Positions 45,620 through 55,341 of a stretch of 64,000 bases of DNA are shown here, piece by piece (within the stretch, counting starts at the first letter, position 1; every line of letters starts with the position of its first letter). The stretch is from NCBI GenBank assembly GCA_016223165.1, contig JACRPO010000005.1:902926-966925 (forward strand), read 5' to 3'. Under the pieces are notes generated by a model. It was given only the letters and a program-made list of their open reading frames with translations, had not been told where the DNA came from and made no database searches. Source of the stretch: Burkholderiales bacterium. Its GTDB lineage: Bacteria > Pseudomonadota > Gammaproteobacteria > Burkholderiales > Burkholderiaceae_C. A program made the position numbers and the translations under genes.

Positions 45620-46650
45620 CGGCGCCCCCCGAGTTCACGCAGTCCCTTGAGCGCGGTCGGGTGGCCCTCGTTGTCGGCGATGTACTGCCGGATGATGTCC
45701 TCGAAGTTCGACTCGGCGCGGATGCCGAGCGCCCCGGCACGCCTGGCGGTCACGCCGCGCGGCCAGTTGGCGACGATGCCGGCGATGCGCTCGTCGCGCT
45801 GCGGCTTCACGAGCGCCCTCACCTTCGGCCCGGCCACCTTCTCCAGCGCGTCGAGCATCTGCTGCACGGTGACGTTGAGCCCCGGCATGTTGAGCGCGCT
45901 GCGGCCGACGAAAGCCTCGCGGCTCGCCTCGTAGACCTTGACGAGCCCGTCGACCATGCTCTGCGGCGAAGCCATCGCGTGAGCCACGCTCGCATCCACC
46001 GGCAGCAGCGCCTCCTCGCCCGCCAGCGGCTCGCGGATGATGCCGCTGAAGAACGAACTGGCCGCGCCGTTGGGCCGCCCCGGCCGCACCGTCACCGTCA
46101 CCAGGCGCGCGGCACGGCCGTCGATGAAGCCCTTGCGCGTGTAGTCGGCGATCAGGTGCTCGCAGATGTGCTTCTGCGCGCCGTAGCTCGTCTGCGGCGT
46201 GGGCAGCGTGTCGTCGCCCACCAGCGGCGGGAACGGATAGGCCGGGTCGGGCCCGAAGACGGCGATCGAGCTCGAGAACACGAGCCGGGTCGGCCTGGCA
46301 CCCTTCTGCTGGCGATGGCGCAGCGCGTCGAGCAGCGCGCGCGTGCTGTCGAGGTTGGAGCTCATGCCGAGGTCGAAGTCGGCCTCGCATTCACCCGACA
46401 CCGCCGAGGCGAGGTGGAAGATGCCGTCGAACTCCTCGTCACGCAGCCCGTGCGCGTGCTCGTGGAGCTTGCCGACACGGCCCTGCACGCGCGCGTCGGC
46501 CAGCAGGTCGGCCGGCGCGGTGGCCTGGTCGGCGAGCACGATCTGCTCGATGCGCCGTCCGTCGAGCCGCCCGTCGCCTTCGCGCGCGAGCAGCGTGCGC
46601 GCCAGGCGCGCGCCGATGAATCCGGCACCGCCGGTGATCAGCAGTCTCAT
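45616..46650 (-). CDS. denD: D-erythronate dehydrogenase-like NAD-dependent epimerase family protein
   Basis: 344 residues, extended SDR. The glycine motif is TGGAGFIGARLA, the active site SSSIAVFG with YGAQKH, and VTVRPGRPNGAASSFFSGI is the signature shared by DenD proteins. In the described pathway DenD oxidises D-erythronate to 2-oxo-D-erythronate. The start is ATG 46650. It lies beside otnC and otnK homologues, exactly the expected partners. Confidence 0.82.
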   Translation of the reverse strand: MRLLITGGAGFIGARLARTLLAREGDGRLDGRRIEQIVLADQATAPADLLADARVQGRVGKLHEHAHGLRDEEFDGIFHLASAVSGECEADFDLGMSSNLDSTRALLDALRHRQQKGARPTRLVFSSSIAVFGPDPAYPFPPLVGDDTLPTPQTSYGAQKHICEHLIADYTRKGFIDGRAARLVTVTVRPGRPNGAASSFFSGIIREPLAGEEALLPVDASVAHAMASPQSMVDGLVKVYEASREAFVGRSALNMPGLNVTVQQMLDALEKVAGPKVRALVKPQRDERIAGIVANWPRGVTARRAGALGIRAESNFEDIIRQYIADNEGHPTALKGLRELGGRR

Positions 46651-46691
46651 CGTGGTCTCCTTGCCGTCCTGTTTGCCTGGCTGCGGCGCGC

Positions 46692-47378
46692 TCACCAGCG
46701 GGCGCCGAAGTGCTGTCGCAGTTCCTGCAGTTGCGCCTCGCCGAGAGGCTGCGGCCGCTGTGCCAGCGGGAGTGTCGAACACATCAGCCACAGGCGCGCG
46801 GTCTCTTCCAATTCTTCCAATGTCGCCATCGCCTCGGCGGGGCTGGCGTGCCACACGTTGGGCCCCAGGCGGTCGAGCATCGCCGCGCGCAGCGGCGTGC
46901 CGCGCGCCGCCGCGGCGGTGATGGCGGCGGCCACGCGCTCGGCCGCCGCCGGGTCGCCGGGCCGGTGGTACGGGATCAGCGGCACGTGGCCCACCTTCAT
47001 CACGTAGTAGGGCGTGATCGGCGGCAGGATGTCGGCTTCGCTCCAGACGCCGGCCAGCGTGAGTGCCACCAGGTGCGTGCTGTGCGTGTGGATGACGCAA
47101 TGGGCCTCGGGCGCACTGTCGTAGATGCGGCGATGCAGCGCCAGCGTCTTGCTCGCGCGCTCGCCCGACACCTGCGTGCCCGCGAGGTCCACGTGCGCCA
47201 GGCGCTCGGGCTCGAGGAAGCCCAGGCAGGCATCGGTGGGCGTGATCAGGAATCCGGCCGCGCCGGGCAGCCGCACGCTCACGTTGCCCGCCGTGGCATG
47301 CACGTAGCCGCGCGCGAAGAGCGAGCGGCCGACGCGGCAGACCTCTTCGCGCAGCGCTTCATGGGACAGGTGTGGCAT
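46692..47378 (-). CDS. otnC: 3-oxo-tetronate 4-phosphate decarboxylase (class II aldolase family)
   Basis: 228 residues, the aldolase II/adducin fold. The metal ligands are HTHSTH near residue 98, the conserved TAGNVSVRLP loop is near residue 30, and LITPTDACLGFLEPE follows. In the OtnK/OtnC pathway it turns 3-oxo-tetronate 4-phosphate into dihydroxyacetone phosphate and CO2. It is six bases downstream of the kinase gene. Confidence 0.85.
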   Translation of the reverse strand: MPHLSHEALREEVCRVGRSLFARGYVHATAGNVSVRLPGAAGFLITPTDACLGFLEPERLAHVDLAGTQVSGERASKTLALHRRIYDSAPEAHCVIHTHSTHLVALTLAGVWSEADILPPITPYYVMKVGHVPLIPYHRPGDPAAAERVAAAITAAAARGTPLRAAMLDRLGPNVWHASPAEAMATLEELEETARLWLMCSTLPLAQRPQPLGEAQLQELRQHFGARW

Positions 47379-47384
47379 GGCGGC

Positions 47385-48719
47385 TCAGGTCATTCCCAGC
47401 GCCGTGCTGAAGAAGTCCGGCGCACCGAAGTTGCCCGACTTCAATGCCAGCCACACCGGTTCGGCGGGTCGCCCCGGTGCGGCCGCCCGCTGCGCCTGCG
47501 TCCACGGCACCCCGGGGCAGATGGCGTTGCCGATGCGCAGCGCGTGCACGCCGAGCGCCTGCACGACCGCGCCGCTCGTCTCGCCGCCGGCCACCACCCA
47601 GCGCCGCACGCCGGCCTGCGCGAGCGCGCTCGCAAGAGCGGCCAGCGCCTGCTCGACGCGCGCACCGGACGCGAGCGCACCGAGCTCGGCCTGCGTCGCC
47701 GCCAGTTCGCTGGGCGGCGCGGTCGAATAGATCAGCGGCACAGTGGCGTCCATCGGGCCACCTTGCGCGATCACCTGCTGCGCCCACGCGAGCACCGCCG
47801 CCTGCTCGGCCGCCGCCGCCGCGCCGCCCTGCAGCAACGCACGCACATCGAGCGCGCGCGCCGGCCGGCCGGCGGCGCGCCAGTGCGCCACCTGGGCATT
47901 CGTGGCCAGCGAGCACGAGCCCGACAGCACGACCGCGGGCCCGCGCATCGGCTCCAGCCCCGCGGCATCGGCACGGCGTTGCACCTCGCCCAGGCGCTCG
48001 TAGAGCTCGGGCAGGCCGAGCGCCAGACCGGAGCCGGCCGTCAGCAGCGGCAGTTCTCGGCAACCGTCGGCGAGCGTGCGCAGGTCGTCGTCGTGCAGCG
48101 CATCGGCGATGGCCACTTGCACGCCCTCCGCACGAAGGGCCGCCACGCGCGCCCGCACCGCCTCGGCACCCTTGGCCACGGTGTCGTAGCGCAGCAGCCC
48201 CACGCGCGTGCCGGCGCTGCACTGCGCCTGCAGCACGCGCACGAGGTTGGCGTCGCGCATCGGCGTCAGCGGGTGATCGCGCATGCCCGAGTCGCAGAGC
48301 AGCTGGTCACCGACGAAGAGGTGACCGCGGAAGATGGTGCGGCCGTTCTCGGGGAAGGCCGGGCAGGCGATCGTGAAGTCGGCGCCGAGCTCGCGCATCA
48401 GCGCCTCGGTGACGGGGCCGATGTTGCCCGCCGGCGTCGAGTCGAAGGTCGAGCAGTACTTGAAGTAGCAGCGCTTCGCACCCGCGGCGCGCAGCCAGCG
48501 CCACGCGGCGAGCGACTCGGCCACCGCGTCGTCCGCGGGCGTGGTGCGCGACTTCAGCGCCACCACCACCGCGTCGGCGCCGGCCGCTGCCGGATCGACG
48601 GGCTCGGCGCCGCCGGGCACGCCGATGAGCTGCACGGTGCGCAGGCCACCGCGCACGAGCATGCTCGCCACGTCGGTGGCACCGGTGAAGTCGTCGGCGA
48701 TGACACCCAGCGCGAGCAT
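47385..48719 (-). CDS. otnK: 3-oxo-tetronate kinase-type four-carbon acid sugar kinase
   Basis: 444 residues, DUF1537/four-carbon acid sugar kinase family. LGVIADDFTGATDVASMLVR starts the protein and YFKYCSTFDSTPAGNIGPVT and VVAGGETSGAVVQALGVHAL are family signatures. It phosphorylates 3-oxo-tetronate (or a related keto acid) at C4 with ATP. The start is ATG 48719; a frame extending to 48854 crosses the inserted repeat and is not real. Confidence 0.88.
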   Translation of the reverse strand: MLALGVIADDFTGATDVASMLVRGGLRTVQLIGVPGGAEPVDPAAAGADAVVVALKSRTTPADDAVAESLAAWRWLRAAGAKRCYFKYCSTFDSTPAGNIGPVTEALMRELGADFTIACPAFPENGRTIFRGHLFVGDQLLCDSGMRDHPLTPMRDANLVRVLQAQCSAGTRVGLLRYDTVAKGAEAVRARVAALRAEGVQVAIADALHDDDLRTLADGCRELPLLTAGSGLALGLPELYERLGEVQRRADAAGLEPMRGPAVVLSGSCSLATNAQVAHWRAAGRPARALDVRALLQGGAAAAAEQAAVLAWAQQVIAQGGPMDATVPLIYSTAPPSELAATQAELGALASGARVEQALAALASALAQAGVRRWVVAGGETSGAVVQALGVHALRIGNAICPGVPWTQAQRAAAPGRPAEPVWLALKSGNFGAPDFFSTALGMT

Positions 48720-48752
48720 CGAGCCCCCTTTCACGTTCTTCGAGTGGTCCTC

Positions 48753-48913
48753 AGAGCCTGTGAATGGATCAGCCGCGCCCGAGCGACACGTCAGAAGGTG
48801 TCGGATCGAGGCGCAAGGCGCAGACGTAGCCCGGGCTACGTCGAGCATTTGCAACGAAGAGCCGGCGCCTTCTGGCGTGGCGAGCGGGTGTGGATGATGC
48901 GTTCACAGGCTCT
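48753..48913. mobile_element. 161-bp palindromic MITE-like element
   Basis: Perfect 12-base terminal inverted repeats (AGAGCCTGTGAA at 48753-48764, complement at 48902-48913). Inner inverted pair CAGAAGG / CCTTCTG (48792 and 48868) and a central 20-base palindrome GACGTAGCCCGGGCTACGTC (48823-48842) share the same centre. TCA is present on both sides, so a three-base target duplication is possible. It carries no gene and lies exactly between otnK and the regulator stop codon. Confidence 0.8.
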
Positions 48914-49737
48914 CAGCGCGCGGCGCGGCGCCGGCGCGGCAGCGCGCTGCCATCGGGCCGGATCAGCCCACCCTCCGCGAGGCGCTCCTGGCCGTTGAGC
49001 AGGTGCGCGACGGCGGCCGCCCGCGCAAGGGCCGGGTCGCGCGCCTCGATGGCGGCGACGATGGCCCGGTGCTCCTCGCGCACCTGGCGCATGAAGTCCT
49101 CGCGCCGCGCCTCGTTGCCCCTGGTCACCCGCATCGCATCGCGCAGGTACTGTTCGAGAAAGGCGAGCAGGCGACTGAACTGCGGGTTGCCCGTGGCCTC
49201 GCCGATGGCGCGATGAAAGGCCATGTCCTCGTCCACGCCTTCGTGGCCCGCGGCCATCGCGGTGTCGATGGCCTTCAGCGCGCGCCTGAGGCCGGCCTGC
49301 TGCGCACGCGTGCTGCGCTCTGCGGCCAGCACCGCGATCTCGCCTTCGAGCACGCGGCGCAGCTCCATCACCTGCACCACCGCCTCCATCGACTCCAGCA
49401 CCTTGGGGTCGAAGGCGAGCGGCCGGTGCGCCGGCGCCGCCGCCACGAACACGCCCGAGCCCTGGCGCGAAATCAGCAGGCCGCGCGACTTGATGCGCTG
49501 CACCGCCTCGCGCACGACGGAACGCGAGACGCCGTGCCGCGCCGAAAGCTGCGCCTCGGTGGGCAGGCGGTCGCCGGGCCGCAGTGCGCCGCTGTCGATT
49601 TGCGCGATCAAGGCCGCGGCCAGGCGGTCGGAAAGCCGCTCCGGCACCCAGCCGGCGGCGGCCTGCCCGGCCCTTGTTCCGACCCCTGTCCCGGCGCTTG
49701 TTCCGGCGCTTGTTCCAGCACGTGGTTCGGCGGCCAT
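48913..49737 (-). CDS. GntR/FadR-family transcriptional regulator
   Basis: 274 residues. Winged helix: RLPTEAQLSARHGVSRSVVR (recognition helix in VSRSVVREAVQRIKSRGLL). The FCD ligand domain has MELRRVLEGEIAVLAAERS, then DMAFHRAIGEATGN and EEHRAIVAAIEARD with metal-binding histidines. The N-terminus is a Gly/Thr/Ala repeat encoded by a 12-bp tandem repeat. The ATG at 49737 was chosen; a TTG at 49758 lies inside the operator. The TGA stop coincides with the edge of the inserted element. It probably represses both arms of the cluster. Confidence 0.92.
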   Translation of the reverse strand: MAAEPRAGTSAGTSAGTGVGTRAGQAAAGWVPERLSDRLAAALIAQIDSGALRPGDRLPTEAQLSARHGVSRSVVREAVQRIKSRGLLISRQGSGVFVAAAPAHRPLAFDPKVLESMEAVVQVMELRRVLEGEIAVLAAERSTRAQQAGLRRALKAIDTAMAAGHEGVDEDMAFHRAIGEATGNPQFSRLLAFLEQYLRDAMRVTRGNEARREDFMRQVREEHRAIVAAIEARDPALARAAAVAHLLNGQERLAEGGLIRPDGSALPRRRRAAR

Positions 49738-49796
49738 ATTCGTCAGGTTATCAGACAACTTTCGGGCTCGACAACGGGTTAGCCCTGACGCGAATT
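49738..49796. promoter_or_regulatory. Operator in the divergent promoter of the sugar-acid cluster
   Basis: GTTATCAGACAAC at 49747-49759 is an almost perfect dyad (GTTATC/GTTGTC), a form expected for GntR-family sites, ten bases before the regulator ATG. It is flanked by a larger imperfect inverted pair ATTCGTCAGG (49738-49747) and CCTGACGCGAAT (49784-49795). Binding here would control the regulator and the ABC operon. Confidence 0.6.
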
Positions 49797-49877
49797 CCGG
49801 CCCCCAGGCTTATGGTTCGGCCCGTTCCGAGCCCGAACGAGCACACGCACGAGAGAGCGAAAGCGAAGACGATTGCC

Positions 49878-50963
<1,086 letters not shown>

Positions 50964-50996
50964 GGCAGCTCGCCGCGTCTTGCTCCACGCACGATC

Positions 50997-51050
50997 CACG
51001 ACCCCACGACCTCACGACCTCACGACCTCACGACCGCACCACCTCACCAC
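50997..51050 (+). repeat. 9-bp tandem repeat between ABC ATPase and binding-protein genes
   Basis: The unit CACGACCTC (CACGACCCC in the first copy) is repeated four to five times, then degrades to CACCACCTC. It occupies most of the 127-bp gap. Confidence 0.8.
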
Positions 51051-51090
51051 CGGCCATCCACCCGGCCCAAGCCCGAAGCAGGAGACAGCG

Positions 51091-52431
51091 ATGATCCAGA
51101 GTCCTCTGAAGAACCTCACCCGCCGCACCGCGCTGAAGGCCGGGGCCGCCCTCGCCGGCGCCAGCGCCGCCAACCTCGCACTGTGGGCGCAGGCCTGGGC
51201 GCAGAGCTCGCCCTTCAAGCCCGAGAAGGGCGCCAAGCTCTCGCTGATGCGCTGGAAGCGCTTCATCCAGGCCGAGGAAGACAGCTTCATGAAGCTGGTC
51301 GCCGCCTTCACCAAGGCCACCGGCGTGGACGTGAAGGTCACGCACGAGAGCCTCGACGACGTGCAGCCCAAGGCGAGCGTGTCGGCCAACACCGGCCAGG
51401 GCCCCGACCTCTTCTGGGGCCTGTACTCGCTGCCGCACCTCTTCCCGACCAAGGTCGTCGACGTGACCGATGTCGCCAACTACCTCGGCAAGAAGTACGG
51501 CGGCTGGGTGCCAACCGCCGAGACCTACGGCAAGAGCGGCGGCAAGTGGATCGCCATCCCGGTGGCCTACAACGGCAACGTCATCAACTACCGCCAGAGC
51601 ATGATCGAGAAGGCGGGCTTCAAGGAAGTCCCGAAGGACACGGCCGGCTTCCTCGAGCTGATGAAGGCGCTGAAGGCGAAGAGCGTGCCGGGCGGCTTCG
51701 CGCTCGGCCGCGCCTCGGGGGACGGCAACGCCTGGGTGCACTGGGCGCTGTGGTCGCACGGCGGCAACCTCGTCGATGCCAAGGACAAGGTCGTGCTCGA
51801 CTCGCCGGAGACGGTGAAGGCGCTCGAGTACGTGAAGACGATGTCGGAGTCGTTCGTCGGCGGCACGGCGTCGTGGAACGACGCCTTCAACAACAAGGCC
51901 TTCCTCACCGGCGAAGTGAGCCTCACGAACAACGGCGTGTCGATCTACGCCGCGGCCAAGGCCGGAGCGGCCAAGGGCGACGCGAAGATGAAGGAGGTGA
52001 TGGACGACATGAACCACGCGCTGTGGCCCGTGGGTCCTGTCGGCAAGCCCACCGAGTTCCACATCGCCTACCCGCTGATGCTGATGAAGTACAGCAAGGT
52101 GCCCAACGCCGCCAAGGCCTTCATGGCCTTCATGCTCGAGGCCGAGAACTACAACCAGTGGCTCGAGGACTCGGTGGCCTACCTCACGCACCCGCTCAAC
52201 GCCTACGACGCCAACAAGGTGTGGACGAGCGACCCCAAGCTGAGCCTGGTGCGCGACGTGGCCAAGCGCACGCTCACCGCCGGCGGCCTGGGCTCGGTGG
52301 GCGAGAAGGCCGCCTCGGCCCTGGCCGACTTCGTTGTGCTCGACATGTTCGCCTCGGTGGCGACGGGCCGCGCCTCGGTGAAGGAGGCCATCTCGGTGGC
52401 CGAGCGGCAGGCCAAGCGCATCTACCGCTGA
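51091..52431 (+). CDS. Sugar ABC transporter substrate-binding protein
   Basis: 446 residues, family 1 extracellular solute-binding protein. The N-terminus holds a twin-arginine type signal: LTRRTALKAGAALAGASAAN with a cleavage-type AQAWAQS. The mature part has LMRWKRFIQAEEDSFMKLVA and NTGQGPDLFWGLYSLPHLFP. It captures the imported compound in the periplasm. AGGAGA precedes ATG 51091. Export by Tat is inferred from RRTALK only. Confidence 0.93.
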   Translation: MIQSPLKNLTRRTALKAGAALAGASAANLALWAQAWAQSSPFKPEKGAKLSLMRWKRFIQAEEDSFMKLVAAFTKATGVDVKVTHESLDDVQPKASVSANTGQGPDLFWGLYSLPHLFPTKVVDVTDVANYLGKKYGGWVPTAETYGKSGGKWIAIPVAYNGNVINYRQSMIEKAGFKEVPKDTAGFLELMKALKAKSVPGGFALGRASGDGNAWVHWALWSHGGNLVDAKDKVVLDSPETVKALEYVKTMSESFVGGTASWNDAFNNKAFLTGEVSLTNNGVSIYAAAKAGAAKGDAKMKEVMDDMNHALWPVGPVGKPTEFHIAYPLMLMKYSKVPNAAKAFMAFMLEAENYNQWLEDSVAYLTHPLNAYDANKVWTSDPKLSLVRDVAKRTLTAGGLGSVGEKAASALADFVVLDMFASVATGRASVKEAISVAERQAKRIYR

Positions 52432-52478
52432 CGCGTTGAGGCACTGAAGCGTCGTGAAGCACCGGAAGGACGCCGGCC

Positions 52479-53387
52479 ATGTGGTCTGAACGCCTCTCCG
52501 CCTGGGGCGCGAACCGCAACGTGCTCGGCATGCTGTTCATGCTGCCGGCGGCGGCCTTCCTGGTGCTGTTCCTGGTCTATCCGCTGGGCCTGGGCATCTG
52601 GCTCAGCTTCACCGATTCGAAGATCGGCCGCCCGGGCGACTTCGTCGGCCTCGAGAACTACCTCTGGATCATCGAGGACTCGAAGTTCCAGACGGCCGTC
52701 TTCTTCACTCTCTTCTACACGTTCTTCGCCAGCGTCGTGAAGTTCGGTCTCGGCCTGTACCTGGCGCTGCTGCTCAATCAGCACCTGCCGTTCAAGGCCA
52801 TCGTGCGCGCCATCGTGCTGATCCCGTTCATCGTGCCCACGGTGCTCTCGGCGATCGCCTTCTGGTGGATCTTCGACCCGCAGTTCTCCATCATCAGCTG
52901 GAGCCTGCGCAAGGTCGGCTTCATCAGCGGCAACATCGATTTCCTCGGCGACACCTGGAACGCGCGCTGGAGCGTCATCTTCGCCAACGTCTGGCGCGGC
53001 GTGCCCTTCATCGCCATCTCGCTGCTGGCCGGCCTGCAGACGGTGCCGCCGTCTCTGTACGAGGCGGCCACGCTCGACGGCGCCACGCGCTGGCAGATGT
53101 TCGTGAAGATCACCTACCCGCTGCTCACGCCCATCATCGCCGTGGTGATGACCTTCTCGGTGCTCTTCACCTTCACCGACTTCCAGCTCATCAAGGTGCT
53201 CACCAACGGCGGACCGGCCGGTGCCACGGAGCTGATGGCGACGATGTCCTACAACACGGCCATCCTCGGTGGGCGCATCGGCGAAGGCGCCGCCGTGTCC
53301 ACCGCGATGGTGCCTTTCCTGCTCGCGGCCATCATGGTCTCGTGGTTCGGGCTGCAGCGGCGCAAGTGGCAGCAGGGGGAGGACTGA
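52479..53387 (+). CDS. Sugar ABC transporter permease (MalF type)
   Basis: 302 residues, six membrane helices. LGIWLSFTDSKIGRPGDFVG is the usual first periplasmic loop, and EAATLDGATRWQMFVKITYP is the EAA motif that contacts the ATPase. Its TGA stop overlaps a candidate ATG (TGATG), the presumed original start of the next permease. Confidence 0.95.
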   Translation: MWSERLSAWGANRNVLGMLFMLPAAAFLVLFLVYPLGLGIWLSFTDSKIGRPGDFVGLENYLWIIEDSKFQTAVFFTLFYTFFASVVKFGLGLYLALLLNQHLPFKAIVRAIVLIPFIVPTVLSAIAFWWIFDPQFSIISWSLRKVGFISGNIDFLGDTWNARWSVIFANVWRGVPFIAISLLAGLQTVPPSLYEAATLDGATRWQMFVKITYPLLTPIIAVVMTFSVLFTFTDFQLIKVLTNGGPAGATELMATMSYNTAILGGRIGEGAAVSTAMVPFLLAAIMVSWFGLQRRKWQQGED

Positions 53388-53464
53388 TGAGCGCCGTGCG
53401 GCCGTTCCGAAGGCGCTCGCTCCCCCTCGGGGGGACGGCCCGCAGGGCCAAGGGGGCCATATGA
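53387..53464 (+). other. 74-bp repeat insertion creating a 25-codon leader ORF
   Basis: ATGAGCGCCGT occurs at 53387-53397 and again at 53461-53471, 74 bases apart. Between them lies a GC-rich, partly palindromic sequence (with CTCCCCCTCGGGGGGACGGC), a type of short intergenic repeat common in Comamonadaceae-like genomes. The first ATG reads through the insert for 25 codons and ends in TGA 53462-53464, overlapping the permease ATG by four bases. Confidence 0.75.
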
Positions 53465-54369
53465 GCGCCGTCGTCAAGCCCGGTTCGGCCGCATCGGCCG
53501 CCACGGCCGACCACACCGAGGGCATGAGCTACCTCTCGACGGTGCCGCAGCGCGTCGTGTCGCTGTACGTGCCGCTCGCCATCATCGTCGTCGTGCTGCT
53601 CTTTCCCTTCTACTGGATGGTCATCACGGCCATCAAGCCGAAGGAACATCTGCTCGACCTCGAGACGCACAACCCGTTCTGGACCATCGCGCCGACGCTC
53701 GAGCACATCCAGGACCTGCTGTTCAAGACCGACTATCCGCAGTGGCTGTGGAACACGATGTTCATCGCCGTGTCGGCGACCATCCTGTCGCTCGTCGCGA
53801 GCGTGTTCGCCGCCTATGCCATCACACGCGTGCGCTACAAGGGCGCGCAGCTCGTCGGCGGCATGATCTTCCTGGCCTACCTGGTGCCGCCATCGATCCT
53901 GTTCATTCCGCTGTCGACGGTGGTCTACCAGTACGGCCTCTTCGACACGCCGTTCGCGCTCATCCTCACCTACCCGACGATCCTGATCCCGTTCTCCACC
54001 TGGCTCTTGATGGGCTACTTCAAGACCATCCCGTACGAGCTCGAGGAATGTGCGCTCATCGACGGCGCGAGCCGCTGGCAGATCCTCGTCAAGATCATCC
54101 TGCCGCTGGCGGTGCCGGGCCTCATCTCGGCCTCCATCTTCTGCCTCACGTTGTGCTGGAACGAGTTCATCTACGCGCTCACCTTCATCAACAGCGCCGA
54201 GAAGAAGACGGTGCCGGTGGCCATCCTGTCGGCCTTCACCGACGGTGACCAGTACCGCTGGGGCTCGCTGATGGCAGGCGCGCTCGTGGGCTCGCTGCCG
54301 CTCGTCATCCTGTACGCCTTCTTCGTCGAGCACTACGTGTCGGCGATGACGGGGGCGGTCAAGGAATGA
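53461..54369 (+). CDS. Sugar ABC transporter permease (MalG type)
   Basis: 302 residues, six membrane helices. FPFYWMVITAIKPKEHLL is typical, and EECALIDGASRWQILVKIIL is the EAA motif. It pairs with the MalF-type permease. The start is ATG 53461, coupled by ATGA overlap to the inserted leader ORF. Confidence 0.95.
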   Translation: MSAVVKPGSAASAATADHTEGMSYLSTVPQRVVSLYVPLAIIVVVLLFPFYWMVITAIKPKEHLLDLETHNPFWTIAPTLEHIQDLLFKTDYPQWLWNTMFIAVSATILSLVASVFAAYAITRVRYKGAQLVGGMIFLAYLVPPSILFIPLSTVVYQYGLFDTPFALILTYPTILIPFSTWLLMGYFKTIPYELEECALIDGASRWQILVKIILPLAVPGLISASIFCLTLCWNEFIYALTFINSAEKKTVPVAILSAFTDGDQYRWGSLMAGALVGSLPLVILYAFFVEHYVSAMTGAVKE

Positions 54370-54429
54370 CCCGGGCCCTGCGGGCCTGCCCGGCACGGGA
54401 CAACCCACCCAACACCTGAGGAGCGCGCG

Positions 54430-55341
54430 ATGCGCATTGCATTCATCGGCCTGGGCGCGATGGGCTTCCCCATGGCCATCAACCTGGTCAAGGCCGGGCA
54501 CGAAGTGACGGGCTTCGACGTGCGCGCCGGCGCCACGCAACCCCTCGTGGCCGCCGGAGGCAAGGCCGCCGCTTCAGCGGCCGAGGCGGCGCGCGCCGGC
54601 GGTGGCGCCGACCTGCTGTGGCTCATGGTCGTGACGGGCGAGCAGGCCGAGGCCGTGCTCTTCGAGCATGGCACCGCGGCGGCGCTGCCGAAAGGCAAGG
54701 ACGGTGCGCTGGTCGTGGCCGCCTGCACGCAGCCGCCGGCACTGGCCCGCAAGACCTCGCAGCGCCTGGCCGAGATGGGCCTCGAGATGCTGGACGCGCC
54801 GGTCTCGGGCGGCGTCGCCGGCGCCAACGCCGGTGCGCTCACGATCATGGCCAGCGGCGCCGAGGCCGCGCTCGCGCGCGCCCGCCCGGTCTTCGAGGCC
54901 GTGGGCAAGCGCATCTTCGACGTCGGCCGCGAGGCCGGCATGGGCAGCACCGCCAAGATGATCAACCAGCTGCTGTGCGGCGTGCACATCGCCGCCGCCG
55001 CCGAGGCCATGCACGTGGCCGAGCGCGCCGGCGTCAGCAAGGCGACGATGCACGAGATCATCTCGGTCAGCGCCGGCAACAGCTGGATGTGGGGCGACCG
55101 CGGCCCGCGCATGATGATGGACGAGCCGCCGGTGACGAGCGCGGTCGACATCTTCGTCAAGGACCTCGGCATCGTGCTCGACCAGGGCAAGGCCATGCGC
55201 CAGGGCCTGCCGCTGGCGAGCGCGGCGATGCAGATGTTCCTCGCCGCATCGGGCCTCGGGCATGGCGCGGCCGACGACAGCCAGGTCATCCGCGCCTACC
55301 GCGCGCTGAACGGCGCCCAGGTGGGAGGGCCCAAGAAGTGA
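54430..55341 (+). CDS. 3-hydroxyisobutyrate-dehydrogenase-family enzyme, L-threonate dehydrogenase-like
   Basis: 303 residues. NAD motif FIGLGAMGFPMAINLVKAG, substrate motif DAPVSGGVAGANAGALTIMA, and the catalytic lysine in AKMINQLLCG (about residue 178). In tetronate pathways LtnD of this family oxidises L-threonate at C2. The next gene, a second family member, starts inside this stop codon (GTGA). Confidence 0.87.
   Translation: MRIAFIGLGAMGFPMAINLVKAGHEVTGFDVRAGATQPLVAAGGKAAASAAEAARAGGGADLLWLMVVTGEQAEAVLFEHGTAAALPKGKDGALVVAACTQPPALARKTSQRLAEMGLEMLDAPVSGGVAGANAGALTIMASGAEAALARARPVFEAVGKRIFDVGREAGMGSTAKMINQLLCGVHIAAAAEAMHVAERAGVSKATMHEIISVSAGNSWMWGDRGPRMMMDEPPVTSAVDIFVKDLGIVLDQGKAMRQGLPLASAAMQMFLAASGLGHGAADDSQVIRAYRALNGAQVGGPKK

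Noticed and set aside
47385..48854. Longer otnK start at 48854
   Set aside because: The added 45 residues are translated from the inserted palindromic element; the conserved protein begins at 48719.
50997..51050. Short regular repeats considered as a CRISPR array
   Set aside because: The units are nine bases with no spacers and no cas genes nearby.
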